Shown here one piece after another: positions 8,425 through 17,706 of a DNA stretch of 64,000 nucleotides. Each line of letters starts with the position of its first letter. The stretch's first letter is position 1. Under the pieces are notes generated by a model, which saw only the letters and a program-made list of their open reading frames with translations, was not told the origin of the DNA and made no database searches. A program made the position numbers and the translations under genes. The stretch comes from Microbacterium sp. GCS4 (GTDB lineage: Bacteria > Actinomycetota > Actinomycetes > Actinomycetales > Microbacteriaceae), in assembly GCF_001262495.1 (NCBI RefSeq), contig NZ_LGYE01000002.1, positions 300,368 through 364,367 of the forward strand, in the 5' to 3' direction.

Positions 8425-9360
8425 ATGCCGACGCCTGTCATCCTCGACTGCGATCCCGGCTACGACGACGTGTTCGCCATCTGGCTGGCGGCCGCGAACG
8501 ACGCCGTCGACCTGCGCGCCATCACGACCGTCGCCGGAAACGGCACCGTCGACCACACCGCGCTGAACGCCCGCGTCGCCTGCACGGTCGCGGGAGTGCG
8601 CGGGGTGCCGATCGCCCGTGGGGCGGAGTCTCCGCTCGCGCAGGAGCTCGCCCCCGCGGATTGGATCCACGGGGCTAACGCACTCGGCGGGGTGGACCTC
8701 CCCGACGTCGCGATGTCGCTCGACGATCGCGACGCGGTCGCGCTGATCGCCGACGTGCTGCGCGACTCCGCCGAGTCTGTGACGATCGCCGCGACGGGGC
8801 CGCTCACGAACATCGCGCACGTCGTGCAGCGGCATCCGGACCTCCTCTCGCGGATCGAGCGGATCGTATGGATGGGCGGATCCACCGGCCGGGGCAACGT
8901 CTCGCCCTTCGGCGAGTTCAACGCCTCCACCGATCCCGAGGCACTCGCCCTCGTGCTGGACAGTGGCATCCCGTTCACCATGGTCGGGCTGAACATCACA
9001 CATCAGGCGCTCATCACCCGGGAGGTGCGGTCGCGCATCCGTGCGATCGGCACGGAGACCGCGCGCTTCGGTGCCGAGCTCCTGGAGCGGTTCTGCTCCA
9101 CCTACGACGCCTTCGGCGACATGCCGGACGGCCCCCTGCACGATCCGCTGACCGTCGCGATGATCATCGACCCGGAGGTGGCGACGACCGTGCGCGCCCG
9201 GGTCGACGTCGAACTGCACGGAGATCACACGCGTGGAGCGACCGCGGTCGACCTCCTCGAGCTCGCGCACCGGCGGCCCAAGAACGCGACGATCGCGCTC
9301 GAGCTCGACGTCGATCGGTACTGGCGCCTGATCGAATCCGCGGTCGCCGCTCTGCGCTGA
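8425..9360 (+). CDS. nucleoside hydrolase (first copy)
   Basis: Inosine-uridine-preferring nucleoside hydrolases cleave the N-glycosidic bond of ribonucleosides to free base and ribose. The 311-residue protein carries the calcium-binding aspartate cluster DCDPGYDD at residues 8-15, the asparagine-containing TTVAGN segment, ATGPLTNIAHV, MGGSTGRGN and the C-terminal PLHDPLTVA with the conserved His-Asp. GAAGGGA lies 8 bases upstream of the ATG. The family motif DCDPGxDDA has Val-Phe instead of Ala-Ile after DD, a mild change. A downstream ribokinase would capture the released ribose. Confidence 0.92.
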   Translation: MPTPVILDCDPGYDDVFAIWLAAANDAVDLRAITTVAGNGTVDHTALNARVACTVAGVRGVPIARGAESPLAQELAPADWIHGANALGGVDLPDVAMSLDDRDAVALIADVLRDSAESVTIAATGPLTNIAHVVQRHPDLLSRIERIVWMGGSTGRGNVSPFGEFNASTDPEALALVLDSGIPFTMVGLNITHQALITREVRSRIRAIGTETARFGAELLERFCSTYDAFGDMPDGPLHDPLTVAMIIDPEVATTVRARVDVELHGDHTRGATAVDLLELAHRRPKNATIALELDVDRYWRLIESAVAALR

Positions 9361-9418
9361 CATCGGCACGTACACGGCCTGACTGTCGCGCCCGACTGCG
9401 ATCCGATCGTGCGTGTGA

Positions 9419-9535
9419 GCAATCGTTTACGCACGTCTGTCACAGGTTGATAACCCGCTTGACAGTGCCCCGGAGTGGTCGGTTCGCTGTCTTCATACCG
9501 CGTAAAACGTTTCTCAGTTAAAGAAACGCGTTTCT
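9419..9535 (+). promoter_or_regulatory. operator-rich region upstream of the second hydrolase/BMP operon
   Basis: The 241-base gap after the first hydrolase contains GCAATCGTTTAC (9419-9430, shared with the site at 8387) and TTGACA at 9459-9464. It also has AAACGTTT at 9505-9512 and a perfect 14-base palindrome AGAAACGCGTTTCT at 9522-9535. The CG-centred palindromes are typical of LacI-family operators. No clear -10 at proper spacing from TTGACA was found. Confidence 0.5.
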
Positions 9536-9601
9536 CAGATCGGGAAAACACCGGCACTCGTCGATCCCGACGTCGCTGGCCGCGGGACACGAAGGAGTGA
9601 C

Positions 9602-10579
9602 ATGGAGAAGATCATCCTGGATTGCGATCCGGGCCACGACGACGCGATCGCCATCCTGCTGGCCGCCGCGAGTCCGGAGATCGACCTGCTCGGCATCACG
9701 ACCGTCGCGGGCAACCACACGATCGACAACGTGACCCGCAACGCGCTGTCGGTGTGCACGGTCTTCGGAATCCAGGTCCCCGTCGCGCGCGGGTCGGAGG
9801 GTCCGCTCGTGATCGAGCAGGTGATCGCCGAGGAGATCCACGGCGCCACCGGGCTCGACGGGCCGTACCTGCCGCCGGCGTCGTTCGACCTCGACCCGCG
9901 ACATGCGGTCGACTTCATCATCGAGACGGTCATGGCGCACGAACCCGGAACCGTCACGCTCGTGCCCGTCGGCCCGTACACGAACATCGCGCTCGCCGCC
10001 CGCAAGGAGCCGCGCATCGTCGAGCGCGTCAAACAGGTCATCGTGATGGGCGGGGCGTACACGCGCGGCAACATCACCCCCGCGGCCGAGTTCAACATCT
10101 ACGCCGACCCCGAGGCAGCGCACGTCGTCTTCAGCGCGGGCTGGCCCGTCACCATGATCGGACTCGACCTCACGCAGCACCAGGCCCTGGCGACTCCCGA
10201 GCTGCAGGAGCGCGTGCGGGCCATCGGCGGGGACATCAGCGAGTTCATCCTCGACACCTGGGACTTCGTGCACACGACCCACAACGGCCTGCTCGACATC
10301 CCGTACCCGGCGATCCACGACGCCTGCTGCGTGGCCGCCGTGATCGACCCCGACATCATCACGGTCGAGAAGGCCGACGTGCGCGTCGAGCTCGAGGGGC
10401 GCTGGACCAAGGGGCAGACCGTCGCGAACTTCCAGAGCGCCTCCGGGATGCGTCACTTCGGCGGCAGCGCGAGTGCGCAGACCGACTACCGCACGGACGT
10501 CGCGATCACCCTCGACTTCGAGCGCTTCGCCGACCTGATCGTCGACTCGGCGACGCACCTCACGAACGCGAAGGCCTGA
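9602..10579 (+). CDS. nucleoside hydrolase (second copy)
   Basis: The 325-residue protein has the full metal-binding signature DCDPGHDDA (residues 7-15), TTVAGNHTIDNVTRNAL, a central VPVGPYTNIALA and MGGAYTRGNITPAAEFN, and C-terminal AIHDACCVA with the conserved His-Asp. It is closer to the canonical ribonucleoside hydrolases than the copy at 8425. GAAGGAG lies 5 bases before the ATG. It is followed by the BMP lipoprotein gene after 64 bases and probably opens the transporter operon. Confidence 0.95.
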   Translation: MEKIILDCDPGHDDAIAILLAAASPEIDLLGITTVAGNHTIDNVTRNALSVCTVFGIQVPVARGSEGPLVIEQVIAEEIHGATGLDGPYLPPASFDLDPRHAVDFIIETVMAHEPGTVTLVPVGPYTNIALAARKEPRIVERVKQVIVMGGAYTRGNITPAAEFNIYADPEAAHVVFSAGWPVTMIGLDLTQHQALATPELQERVRAIGGDISEFILDTWDFVHTTHNGLLDIPYPAIHDACCVAAVIDPDIITVEKADVRVELEGRWTKGQTVANFQSASGMRHFGGSASAQTDYRTDVAITLDFERFADLIVDSATHLTNAKA

Positions 10580-10643
10580 GCGCCCCGCCCATCGCAGTAC
10601 CCCACATCACCACGCAGTACCCACTCATACGAAGGGACCGTCC

Positions 10644-11675
10644 ATGAACACCAAGCGGTACAGCCTCATCGCCGCGGCTGCCGTCCTCGCCCTGAGCCTC
10701 AGCGCGTGCAGCGCCTCGAACGCAGGCGGTGGCGACGGCGGCGACGACAGCCGCGGCGTCGCCAACGTCGTGCCGGGCGCACTGGGCGACCAGAGCTTCT
10801 ACGACGACGCCGAGAGCGGCATCGCCGAGCTGAAGTCCGACGGCTACACCACGACCACCCTGCAGGGCGACGCCAACAACCCCGCGCAGTGGAAGGCCAA
10901 CCTGCAGTCCGTGTCGACCGGCCAATACGACGTGGTCGTGATCGGCAGCTCGACCTCTTCGGACACAATCACCGAGGTCGCGCCGAAGTTCCCCGATCAG
11001 CACTACATCTTCTACGACGGTGTGATCGACGCCCCGAACGTCGCCTCCCTCACGTACAAGCAGAACGAGGGGTCGTTCCTCGCCGGCGTGCTCGCCGCGC
11101 TCGCCACGACCCAGACCGCCGACTTCCCGCTCGCCGAGGGCAGCAAGAAGGTCGGGCTGGTCGGCGGCATGGACATCCCGGTCATCAACGACTTCGCCGC
11201 AGGCTTCCGGGCAGGCGTCGAGGCGGTCGACCCGAGCGTCGAAGTGCTCGTCAGCTACGTCGGCTCGTTCAGCGACTCGGCCAAGGGGTACGACCAGGCG
11301 ACCGCGATGTTCGACCAGGGTGCCGATGTCGTCTACCAGGTCGCCGGCGGCGCCGGGGTAGGAGTGCTGCAGGCCGCGGCGGATGCCGACAAGTACGCCA
11401 TCGGCGTCGACAGCAACCAGAACGCGCTGCAGAAGGGCCACATCCTCGCCTCCATGCTCAAGCACGTCGGAGCCTCGATCGTCCAGGCCGTGCAGAGCGA
11501 CGAGAAGGGCGACCTCGCGTACGGCGAGACCACGTCCTTCGGGCTCGCGAACGACGGCGTGGGACTCACGTTCGACGACAACGACGGCATCGTCCCTCAG
11601 GCGATCATCGACGCGATCGACGACTACAAGCAGAAGGTCGTCGACGGAGAGATCGACGTCCCGAGCGGATTCTGA
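10644..11675 (+). CDS. BMP-family nucleoside-binding lipoprotein of an ABC importer
   Basis: BMP/Med-family proteins are the extracellular receptors of nucleoside ABC importers. The 343-residue precursor has a positively charged start, a hydrophobic stretch and the lipobox LSLSAC (cleavage before Cys about residue 21), then a Gly/Asp-rich linker. Mature-domain landmarks are the GALGDQSFYDDAESGI ligand loop, KQNEGSFLAGVLAAL, VGLVGGMDIPVI and YQVAGGAGVGVLQAA. It precedes the fused ATPase-permease gene by 60 bases. Ribonucleosides are the inferred cargo because of the adjacent hydrolases and ribokinase. Confidence 0.93.
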   Translation: MNTKRYSLIAAAAVLALSLSACSASNAGGGDGGDDSRGVANVVPGALGDQSFYDDAESGIAELKSDGYTTTTLQGDANNPAQWKANLQSVSTGQYDVVVIGSSTSSDTITEVAPKFPDQHYIFYDGVIDAPNVASLTYKQNEGSFLAGVLAALATTQTADFPLAEGSKKVGLVGGMDIPVINDFAAGFRAGVEAVDPSVEVLVSYVGSFSDSAKGYDQATAMFDQGADVVYQVAGGAGVGVLQAAADADKYAIGVDSNQNALQKGHILASMLKHVGASIVQAVQSDEKGDLAYGETTSFGLANDGVGLTFDDNDGIVPQAIIDAIDDYKQKVVDGEIDVPSGF

Positions 11676-11735
11676 CCGCTCACGGCGGCGGAGGCCACCA
11701 CCTCCGCCGCCGCCCCGTACTCGAAGGAGAGAACC

Positions 11736-14486
11736 ATGGACCGCCCGATCCTCGAACTCCGCGGCATCACCAAGACGTTCGGCCCGAAGGTCGCCAACCG
11801 CGAGGTGTCGCTCCGCATCCTCCCCGGCACCGTCCACGCGATCGTGGGGGAGAACGGCGCGGGCAAGTCGACCCTCATGAACATGATCTCCGGCAACCTT
11901 CAGCCGGACTCGGGCGAGATCGTCGTCGACGGTGAGCGGGTGGTCGTCAGCGACCCGAAGCGCGCCGACGCGCTCGGCATCGGCATGGTGCATCAGCACT
12001 TCAAGCTCGTGCCCTCGCTCAGCGTGGCCGCCAACATCTTCCTCGGCAACGAGGTCGCGGGCGCGGGCGGTGTGCTCGACCGCCGCGCGATGGATGAGCG
12101 CGTGTCGACGCTGAGCACCGAGCTCGGCCTGACCCTCGATCCGCGCGACCGCGTGCAGGATCTGTCGGTCGGTGAACGTCAGCGCGTCGAGATCGTCAAG
12201 GCGCTCTCGCACGACACCCGACTGCTCATCCTCGACGAGCCCACGGCCGTGCTGACGCCGGCAGAGACCGACGAGCTGTTCGTCGTCGTGCGACGACTCG
12301 CCGCGCAGGGCTGCGCGGTCGTGTTCATCTCCCACAAGCTCGGCGAGGTGCTCGCGATCGCCGACGAGATCACAGTGATCCGCGACGGGGAGGTCGTCGG
12401 CAGCCGCTCGGCCGAGGGGCTCAGTCAGAGCGACATCGCCTCGATGATGGTCGGCCGCGAGGTGCTGCTGCGCATCGCCCACACTCCGCCGAGCCCCGGC
12501 GACGAGGTGCTCGCGGTCGACGACCTGTCCGCCATCGATCAGCGCGGCGCCGTGGCCGTCAAGAATCTCTCGCTGCGGGTGCGCTCCGGCGAGATCGTCG
12601 GCATCGCCGGAGTCGAGGGAAACGGGCAGTCCGAGCTAGCCGCAGCGATCGCCGGGATGTACCTGCCGCCGCGCGGGCGCATCGCTCTCGCAGGCGATGA
12701 CGTCACCACGGCCTCCGTCGCCGAGCGCCGCGGACGCGGGCTCGCCTACATCCCGGAGGATCGGCACGAGGAGGGCGCGGCACCCGCGTTGAGCATCGGA
12801 GAGAACATCGCCGCGGGCCACCTGCGTCCGCCGATCGCCCGCCGCGGCTGGCTGTCGCTGCGCGCGATCCACGAGTACGCGCAGCGCCTCATCGCGAAGT
12901 TCGATGTGCGCGGCGCCCGGCCGGACACCCCGATCGGCTCGCTCTCGGGCGGCAACATGCAGAAGGTCATCATCGCGCGCGAGTTCGAGTCGGAGCCCGC
13001 GCTGCTCATGGTCTCGCAGCCGACCCGAGGCGTGGACGTCGGCGCCATGGAGTTCGTGCACAACTCGATCGTCGATCTGCGTGACAAGGGTGCGGGTGTG
13101 CTGCTGTTCTCCGCCGACCTCAACGAGGTCATGAGCCTGTCCGACCGACTGCTCGTGATGTATCGCGGCGAGGTCGTCGCGGAGTTCACCCAGGAGAACA
13201 TGACCGAGCTCGCGGTCGGCCTCGCGATGGCGGGGGTGCCGCCGACCGAGGAGGCGCTGCGCGAGGCGGTGGCCGAGCGCGAACGCGTCGCCGCCGAGCT
13301 CGAGGCGACCGGCACGCGACTCGTCGACGCCTCCGCCGATGTCGCGATCGTCGACGAGGTCGAGACGACGTCGGTCGTCGTGCCCCGAACGGTCGCGGTC
13401 GAGACCACGGCGCGCGGCGTCAGCGCGATGCTGTCGGACTTCGTGTCGAACACGTTCCGCAGTGCCACCCAGCCGATCCTCGCCGTGCTCGCGGCTCTCG
13501 CCATCGGCGCCGTGGTGATCCTCGCGATCGGGCAGAATCCGGTGACCGCGTACGTCGAGCTCTTCACCTCGGCGTGGCGCACCCCCTTCGGGATCGGCAG
13601 CATCATCGCGATGTTCGTGCCCCTGGCGATCATGGCGGCCGGCACGATCGTGTCGTTCCGTGCCGGGTTCTTCAACATCGGCGGAGAAGGACAGCTGTAC
13701 CTCGGTGCCTTCTTCGGCGCTTTCGCCGGCTTCACGTTCCACGGGCTGCCGCCGTTCGTGCACATCCTGCTGGTGCTGCTCTTCGGATCCGTCGCCGGGG
13801 CCCTGTGGGGTCTGATCCCCGGCTTCCTCACCGGGTTCCTGAAAGTCGACATCATCGTCATCACGCTGCTCCTGTCCCAGGTGGCGCTGCTCGTCACGAG
13901 CTTCTTCGTCACGGGGCCCTTCGCCGACCCCGCCGCGACCCTCGCCGGGTCGCCGCGCGTCGACGCCGCGGCGCTGCTGCCGGTCTTCGACGCCGCCTTC
14001 GGGTTCGCTCCCGACCTGCTGATCGCGATCGGCGTCGCCGTGCTCCTCGGAGTCGTCCTGAACCGCACGACCTGGGGTCTGCGCGTGAAGGAGCTCGGCG
14101 AGTTGAACCGTTTCGCGGACTACATCGGCACCTCCTCCCGGGGCATGGCCCTGCAGGTGATGTCGGTCAGCGGTGCGGCCGCAGGCCTCGCGGGAGCGCT
14201 GTTCGTGATCGGGCCGAACGGCGGACGCTTCCTGCAGGCGTTCTCACCCGGGTTCGCGTTCCTCGCGATCACGGTCGCGCTGCTCGCGCGACTCAACCCC
14301 TGGGCCTCGCTCGTGGCCGCGCTGTTCTACGCGACCATGATGGCGGGAGGCACAGGGATCCAGGCGGCCGGCGTGCCGTTCCCGATGATCAGCATCCTGC
14401 AGGGACTCATCGTGATCGCCATCACCGCCACGTTCGCCGTCGGGTTCCGCAGACGGCGCCAGTCCACGAAGGGCGCATCGAAATGA
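11736..14486 (+). CDS. nucleoside ABC importer: tandem ATPase fused to permease
   Basis: The 916-residue product joins a double ATPase (residues about 1-500) to a membrane permease (about 575-905). The first nucleotide-binding domain has Walker A GENGAGKST near 38, signature LSVGERQRVEIVKAL near 145 and LLILDEPTAVL near 165. The second has the degenerate Walker A GVEGNGQSEL near 292, LSGGNMQKVIIAREF near 405 and VSQPTRGVD near 430, as usual for sugar/nucleoside-type importers. The permease half resembles the YufP family, with FFNIGGEGQLYLGAFF. In the common arrangement these are two genes; here no stop separates them. The stop overlaps the next start as ATGA. Confidence 0.93.
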   Translation: MDRPILELRGITKTFGPKVANREVSLRILPGTVHAIVGENGAGKSTLMNMISGNLQPDSGEIVVDGERVVVSDPKRADALGIGMVHQHFKLVPSLSVAANIFLGNEVAGAGGVLDRRAMDERVSTLSTELGLTLDPRDRVQDLSVGERQRVEIVKALSHDTRLLILDEPTAVLTPAETDELFVVVRRLAAQGCAVVFISHKLGEVLAIADEITVIRDGEVVGSRSAEGLSQSDIASMMVGREVLLRIAHTPPSPGDEVLAVDDLSAIDQRGAVAVKNLSLRVRSGEIVGIAGVEGNGQSELAAAIAGMYLPPRGRIALAGDDVTTASVAERRGRGLAYIPEDRHEEGAAPALSIGENIAAGHLRPPIARRGWLSLRAIHEYAQRLIAKFDVRGARPDTPIGSLSGGNMQKVIIAREFESEPALLMVSQPTRGVDVGAMEFVHNSIVDLRDKGAGVLLFSADLNEVMSLSDRLLVMYRGEVVAEFTQENMTELAVGLAMAGVPPTEEALREAVAERERVAAELEATGTRLVDASADVAIVDEVETTSVVVPRTVAVETTARGVSAMLSDFVSNTFRSATQPILAVLAALAIGAVVILAIGQNPVTAYVELFTSAWRTPFGIGSIIAMFVPLAIMAAGTIVSFRAGFFNIGGEGQLYLGAFFGAFAGFTFHGLPPFVHILLVLLFGSVAGALWGLIPGFLTGFLKVDIIVITLLLSQVALLVTSFFVTGPFADPAATLAGSPRVDAAALLPVFDAAFGFAPDLLIAIGVAVLLGVVLNRTTWGLRVKELGELNRFADYIGTSSRGMALQVMSVSGAAAGLAGALFVIGPNGGRFLQAFSPGFAFLAITVALLARLNPWASLVAALFYATMMAGGTGIQAAGVPFPMISILQGLIVIAITATFAVGFRRRRQSTKGASK

Positions 14487-15427
14487 ACGAGATCCTCGCG
14501 CAGGTGCTCACGGTCGGCACGCTCGCCGTCATCCTCGCCAAGACCACGCCGATCCTGCTCGCCGCGATCGGCGGCGGACTCAGCCAGGTCGGCAACATCC
14601 TCAACATCGGACTCGAGGGGCTGATGCTCGTCGGGGCGTTCGCAGGCATCGCGATCGGAGCCGTGACCAACCCCTACGTCGGGGTGCTCGCCGCGCTCGG
14701 CGCCGGGGTGCTCCTGGCTCTGGTGTACGCGGTCGCGTCGCTGGTGTTCAAGGCCGACTACATCGTGGTCGGGATCGGCACCAACCTGCTCGCCATCGGC
14801 ATCACCGTGCTGCTCCTCACGGTCCTGTACGGCAACGCCGGGGTGACCCCGGGCGACGTGAAATCCGTGCTGCCGAAGATCGACCTCGGGCCCGTGGGCG
14901 ATATCCCCGTGATCGGCCCGATCTTCGACGACCACACGATCCTCGTCTGGATCGCCTTGCTGCTGGTGCCGGTGTACTGGTTCGTGCTCTACCGCACGCG
15001 CTACGGGGTGCACCTCCGCGCCGTCGGCGAGGACGAACCGGCCGCGCTCGCCGCCGGCATCCGCGTCTTGCGGGTCAAGTTCCTCTCGATCATCGTGTCC
15101 GGCGCCCTGTGCGGACTCGCCGGCGCTCAGCTGGCGATGGCCTCGGTGGGGTCGTTCACGGCCGGGATGACCTCGGGGCGCGGGTTCATCGTCGTCGCGG
15201 CCGTGATCTTCGCCGCGGGTCGCCCTGTGCCGACTCTGGTGGTCTGCCTGATCTTCGGCGCGGCCGACGGTCTCGCCGATCGCCTCGCACTGGGCGGAGT
15301 GAACTCCTCCCTGGCCCTGCTCACGCCGTACGTCATCACGATCGCGGCGCTCGTGATCGCGGCGCTGCGCATCCGCGCCGCGGTCACGGCGCGGACACGC
15401 CGCGGCCTTGCGCAACTGACGGCGTGA
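14483..15427 (+). CDS. nucleoside ABC importer, second permease
   Basis: The 314-residue membrane protein belongs to the YufQ/BMP-type permease family. It has GGGLSQVGNILNIGLEGLML near residues 33-52, eight or more hydrophobic helices, and a cytoplasmic-loop segment RTRYGVHLRAVGEDEPAALAAGI that contacts the ATPase in this family. The frame is open upstream, but the start MNEILAQVLTVG overlaps the stop of the fusion gene (ATGA). It forms the heteromeric channel with the fused permease half. Confidence 0.94.
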   Translation: MNEILAQVLTVGTLAVILAKTTPILLAAIGGGLSQVGNILNIGLEGLMLVGAFAGIAIGAVTNPYVGVLAALGAGVLLALVYAVASLVFKADYIVVGIGTNLLAIGITVLLLTVLYGNAGVTPGDVKSVLPKIDLGPVGDIPVIGPIFDDHTILVWIALLLVPVYWFVLYRTRYGVHLRAVGEDEPAALAAGIRVLRVKFLSIIVSGALCGLAGAQLAMASVGSFTAGMTSGRGFIVVAAVIFAAGRPVPTLVVCLIFGAADGLADRLALGGVNSSLALLTPYVITIAALVIAALRIRAAVTARTRRGLAQLTA

Positions 15428-15461
15428 TCCCGCGCGGTCGCACGAAGGAACGGAAGAACAG

Positions 15462-16385
15462 ATGAACCGTGTAGCCGTCCTCGGCAGCGCGAACGCCGAT
15501 CTCGTGGTCGAGGTGGATCGCAGACCCGGAGCGGGGGAGACCCTGCTGGGCTCCGACCTGCAGGTCTTCGCGGGAGGCAAGGGAGCGAATCAAGCATCAT
15601 CGGCGGCCCGATCGGGCGCGACGACCTCGTTCATCGCCTGCGTCGGCGACGACGACAACGGGATGCTCCTGCGCACGGCGCTCGAGGATGCCGGCGTCGA
15701 CACGAGCGGGATGCGGCACGTCGATCGCCCCACCGGTACCGCGTTGATCCTGGTGACGCCTGATGGCGAGAACTCGATCGTCGTCTCGCCGGGCGCGAAC
15801 CAGGCTCTCGACGTCGCCGCCGCGGATGCTGCGGTGCCTCGGTGGGCGGATCGAGACGTCCTCGTGCTCAATCTGGAGAGCCCGCTCGAGACGGTCGAGC
15901 ACGCGGCCGAGGTGGCGGCGGGTCGCGGGGTGCGGGTGCTGCTGAACGCCGCCCCGGCGCATCCCCTCAGCACCGAGACCCTGGCCGTGTGCGATCCGCT
16001 CGTGGTCAACGAGCACGAGGCGCGCATACTGGCCGACGACGGGGGATCTCGCTCGTTCGAGGAGCTCGCCGCGGTTCTCCTCGAACGTGGAGTCCGCTCC
16101 GTGGTGATCACCCTCGGTGCGGAAGGCGCACTCTTCGGCGACGCCGGGGGGATCGGAACCGTGCCCTCTCATGCGGTCGACGTCGTGGACACCACGGGAG
16201 CCGGGGACGCGTTCGTCGGGGCGATGGCGTGCGAGCTCTCCCGGGGAGCATCCCTGAGCGCGGCCGTGGCGTTCGCGACGGCCGTGGCGGCGGTGTCCGT
16301 GCAGTCGATGGGCGCGCAGTCGTCGTACCCTCGACGCGGCGAGGTCGAGCGATGGCTGGACGCGATCCGGCATGTGACCGCATGA
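15462..16385 (+). CDS. rbsK: ribokinase / PfkB-family sugar kinase
   Basis: Ribokinase phosphorylates D-ribose to ribose 5-phosphate. The 307-residue protein shows the PfkB N-terminal motif FAGGKGANQASSAARSG near residues 38-54, NLESPLETVE, LLNAAPAHPL, VVNEHEA, and the C-terminal DTTGAGDAFVGAMACEL with the catalytic Asp. It ends the nucleoside operon, and its role would be to channel ribose released by the hydrolases into pentose phosphates. Other PfkB substrates such as nucleosides cannot be excluded by sequence alone. AAGGAACGG lies upstream of the ATG. Confidence 0.88.
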   Translation: MNRVAVLGSANADLVVEVDRRPGAGETLLGSDLQVFAGGKGANQASSAARSGATTSFIACVGDDDNGMLLRTALEDAGVDTSGMRHVDRPTGTALILVTPDGENSIVVSPGANQALDVAAADAAVPRWADRDVLVLNLESPLETVEHAAEVAAGRGVRVLLNAAPAHPLSTETLAVCDPLVVNEHEARILADDGGSRSFEELAAVLLERGVRSVVITLGAEGALFGDAGGIGTVPSHAVDVVDTTGAGDAFVGAMACELSRGASLSAAVAFATAVAAVSVQSMGAQSSYPRRGEVERWLDAIRHVTA

Positions 16386-16407
16386 CGGTGGGACGGTCAC
16401 GGAACGA

Positions 16408-16450
16408 GGAGCGGGCAGGGCATCCCCCCTCGGGACGCCCTGCCCGCTCC
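16408..16450. terminator. bidirectional terminator hairpin between ribokinase and aztD
   Basis: GGAGCGGGCAGGGC and GCCCTGCCCGCTCC are perfect 14-base arms around 15 bases, placed between two convergent genes. There is no T-tract on either side. Confidence 0.75.
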
Positions 16451-16468
16451 GTAAGCGGATGCCGCTGA

Positions 16469-17668
16469 TCAGCCGATCGCGACGGCCAGCTCGTTCGGGG
16501 TGTGGTCGAGCTCGACCGAGGCGATGACCTCACCGGTGGTGAGGTCCACCGCGTGCACACTGTTCGCGGCGGGCTCGGTCACGTAGGCGATGTCGCCGTC
16601 GACCTTGATCGCCGGGTGCGCGTCCTGCCACTCGGCGGGGCCCTCCCACGGTGCGACGACGGGGTACGCGTCGGTCAGCTCGCCCGTTCCGGGGTCGAGC
16701 ACGTGGATCTGCCCGTCCGTCGACAGGATGTACGCGAGGTCGCCGGGGCCGCGGGCGATGTCCCGGAACGTGTAGCGCACCTCGGCGGGGAGCTCGACGA
16801 CCTCGAGGGTCTCGGCCGCGGTGTCGATCAGCGTCACGGCGCTCAGCAGGTAGCCCTCGGCGTCGGGGTCGGTCTTGTAGTCGCCGACGACGATCGGGCT
16901 GGTCTCCGAGACGAAGGCGTTGCCCATGCGGCCGTATGCATCGGGCGCGGTGAGCTTGGTGAAGGCCTCGTCCTTGAACAGCAGTGCGCCGTTCTCGCAA
17001 CCGAAGATCACGGCCTCGTCCGCGGCGGTGCCTTCGCCGTGGATGCCGGGGCACTCGGCGCTCGCCGCGGCCTCGTCCCAGTGGTCGTCGTGCGCGTGCA
17101 GCGACTTCGCGCCCGTGCGGGAGGTCTCGTCGCCGACCGTCGTGACGAGCGTGCCGTCCTCCAGGACGATCGAGACGCCGTGGTGCGCGGCATCCGCGGT
17201 GTAGGTCGTCGTCTCGGGCAGCGCGTCGTAGCCGTCGGCGAACCCGTCGGTCGGCACGATCGTGGTGACGCCGGTGCCGTCGTCGAACAGCACCGTGTTC
17301 TCACCGTGGATCACGACATGGCCGGGCGTGGTCCCCTCGAACAGCGCGTCGGTCAGGGCAGGCTCGGCGGTGTCGAGCATCTGGAAGCCCTCGGAGGTCG
17401 TGACGGCGATCGTCCTGCCGTCGCCGAAGGGGTTGAGGCGCGTGAACTCCTCGGTCTCGAACTCGTCGACGACCTCGAGCGTCTCGGGGTCGAGCACGGC
17501 GATCCCGCCCTCGTAGGAGACCGCGACGCGGCCCGTCTCCGCGGTCGCGGCCGGCGACTCCTCGTCTGCCGGGGCGGAGCCGGCGGCTCCTCCGGCGCAC
17601 GCGGTGGCGAGCAGCGAGACGCCCGCGAGCGCCGCGACAGCGGCACTCATCCTCATGTGTCGCTTCAT
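16469..17668 (-). CDS. aztD: zinc metallochaperone lipoprotein AztD
   Basis: AztD is an extracytoplasmic beta-propeller that binds zinc and hands it to the receptor AztC. The 399-residue precursor has a signal peptide with lipobox LLATAC (Cys near residue 25), then repeated beta-strand units such as GGIAVLDPETLEVVDEF and ILSTDGQIHVLDPGTGEL, in keeping with a propeller. A His/Asp-rich segment SLHAHDDHWDEAA near residues 190-205 is a likely metal site. ATG at 17668 is used because it gives the complete signal peptide; the open frame upstream is antisense shadow. It lies 38 bases after aztC as the last gene of the minus-strand azt operon. Confidence 0.88.
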   Translation of the reverse strand: MKRHMRMSAAVAALAGVSLLATACAGGAAGSAPADEESPAATAETGRVAVSYEGGIAVLDPETLEVVDEFETEEFTRLNPFGDGRTIAVTTSEGFQMLDTAEPALTDALFEGTTPGHVVIHGENTVLFDDGTGVTTIVPTDGFADGYDALPETTTYTADAAHHGVSIVLEDGTLVTTVGDETSRTGAKSLHAHDDHWDEAAASAECPGIHGEGTAADEAVIFGCENGALLFKDEAFTKLTAPDAYGRMGNAFVSETSPIVVGDYKTDPDAEGYLLSAVTLIDTAAETLEVVELPAEVRYTFRDIARGPGDLAYILSTDGQIHVLDPGTGELTDAYPVVAPWEGPAEWQDAHPAIKVDGDIAYVTEPAANSVHAVDLTTGEVIASVELDHTPNELAVAIG

Positions 17669-17706
17669 TGTTCTTCCTCTCGTGTCGGGCCCCGTTCGGG
17701 GTCCAT

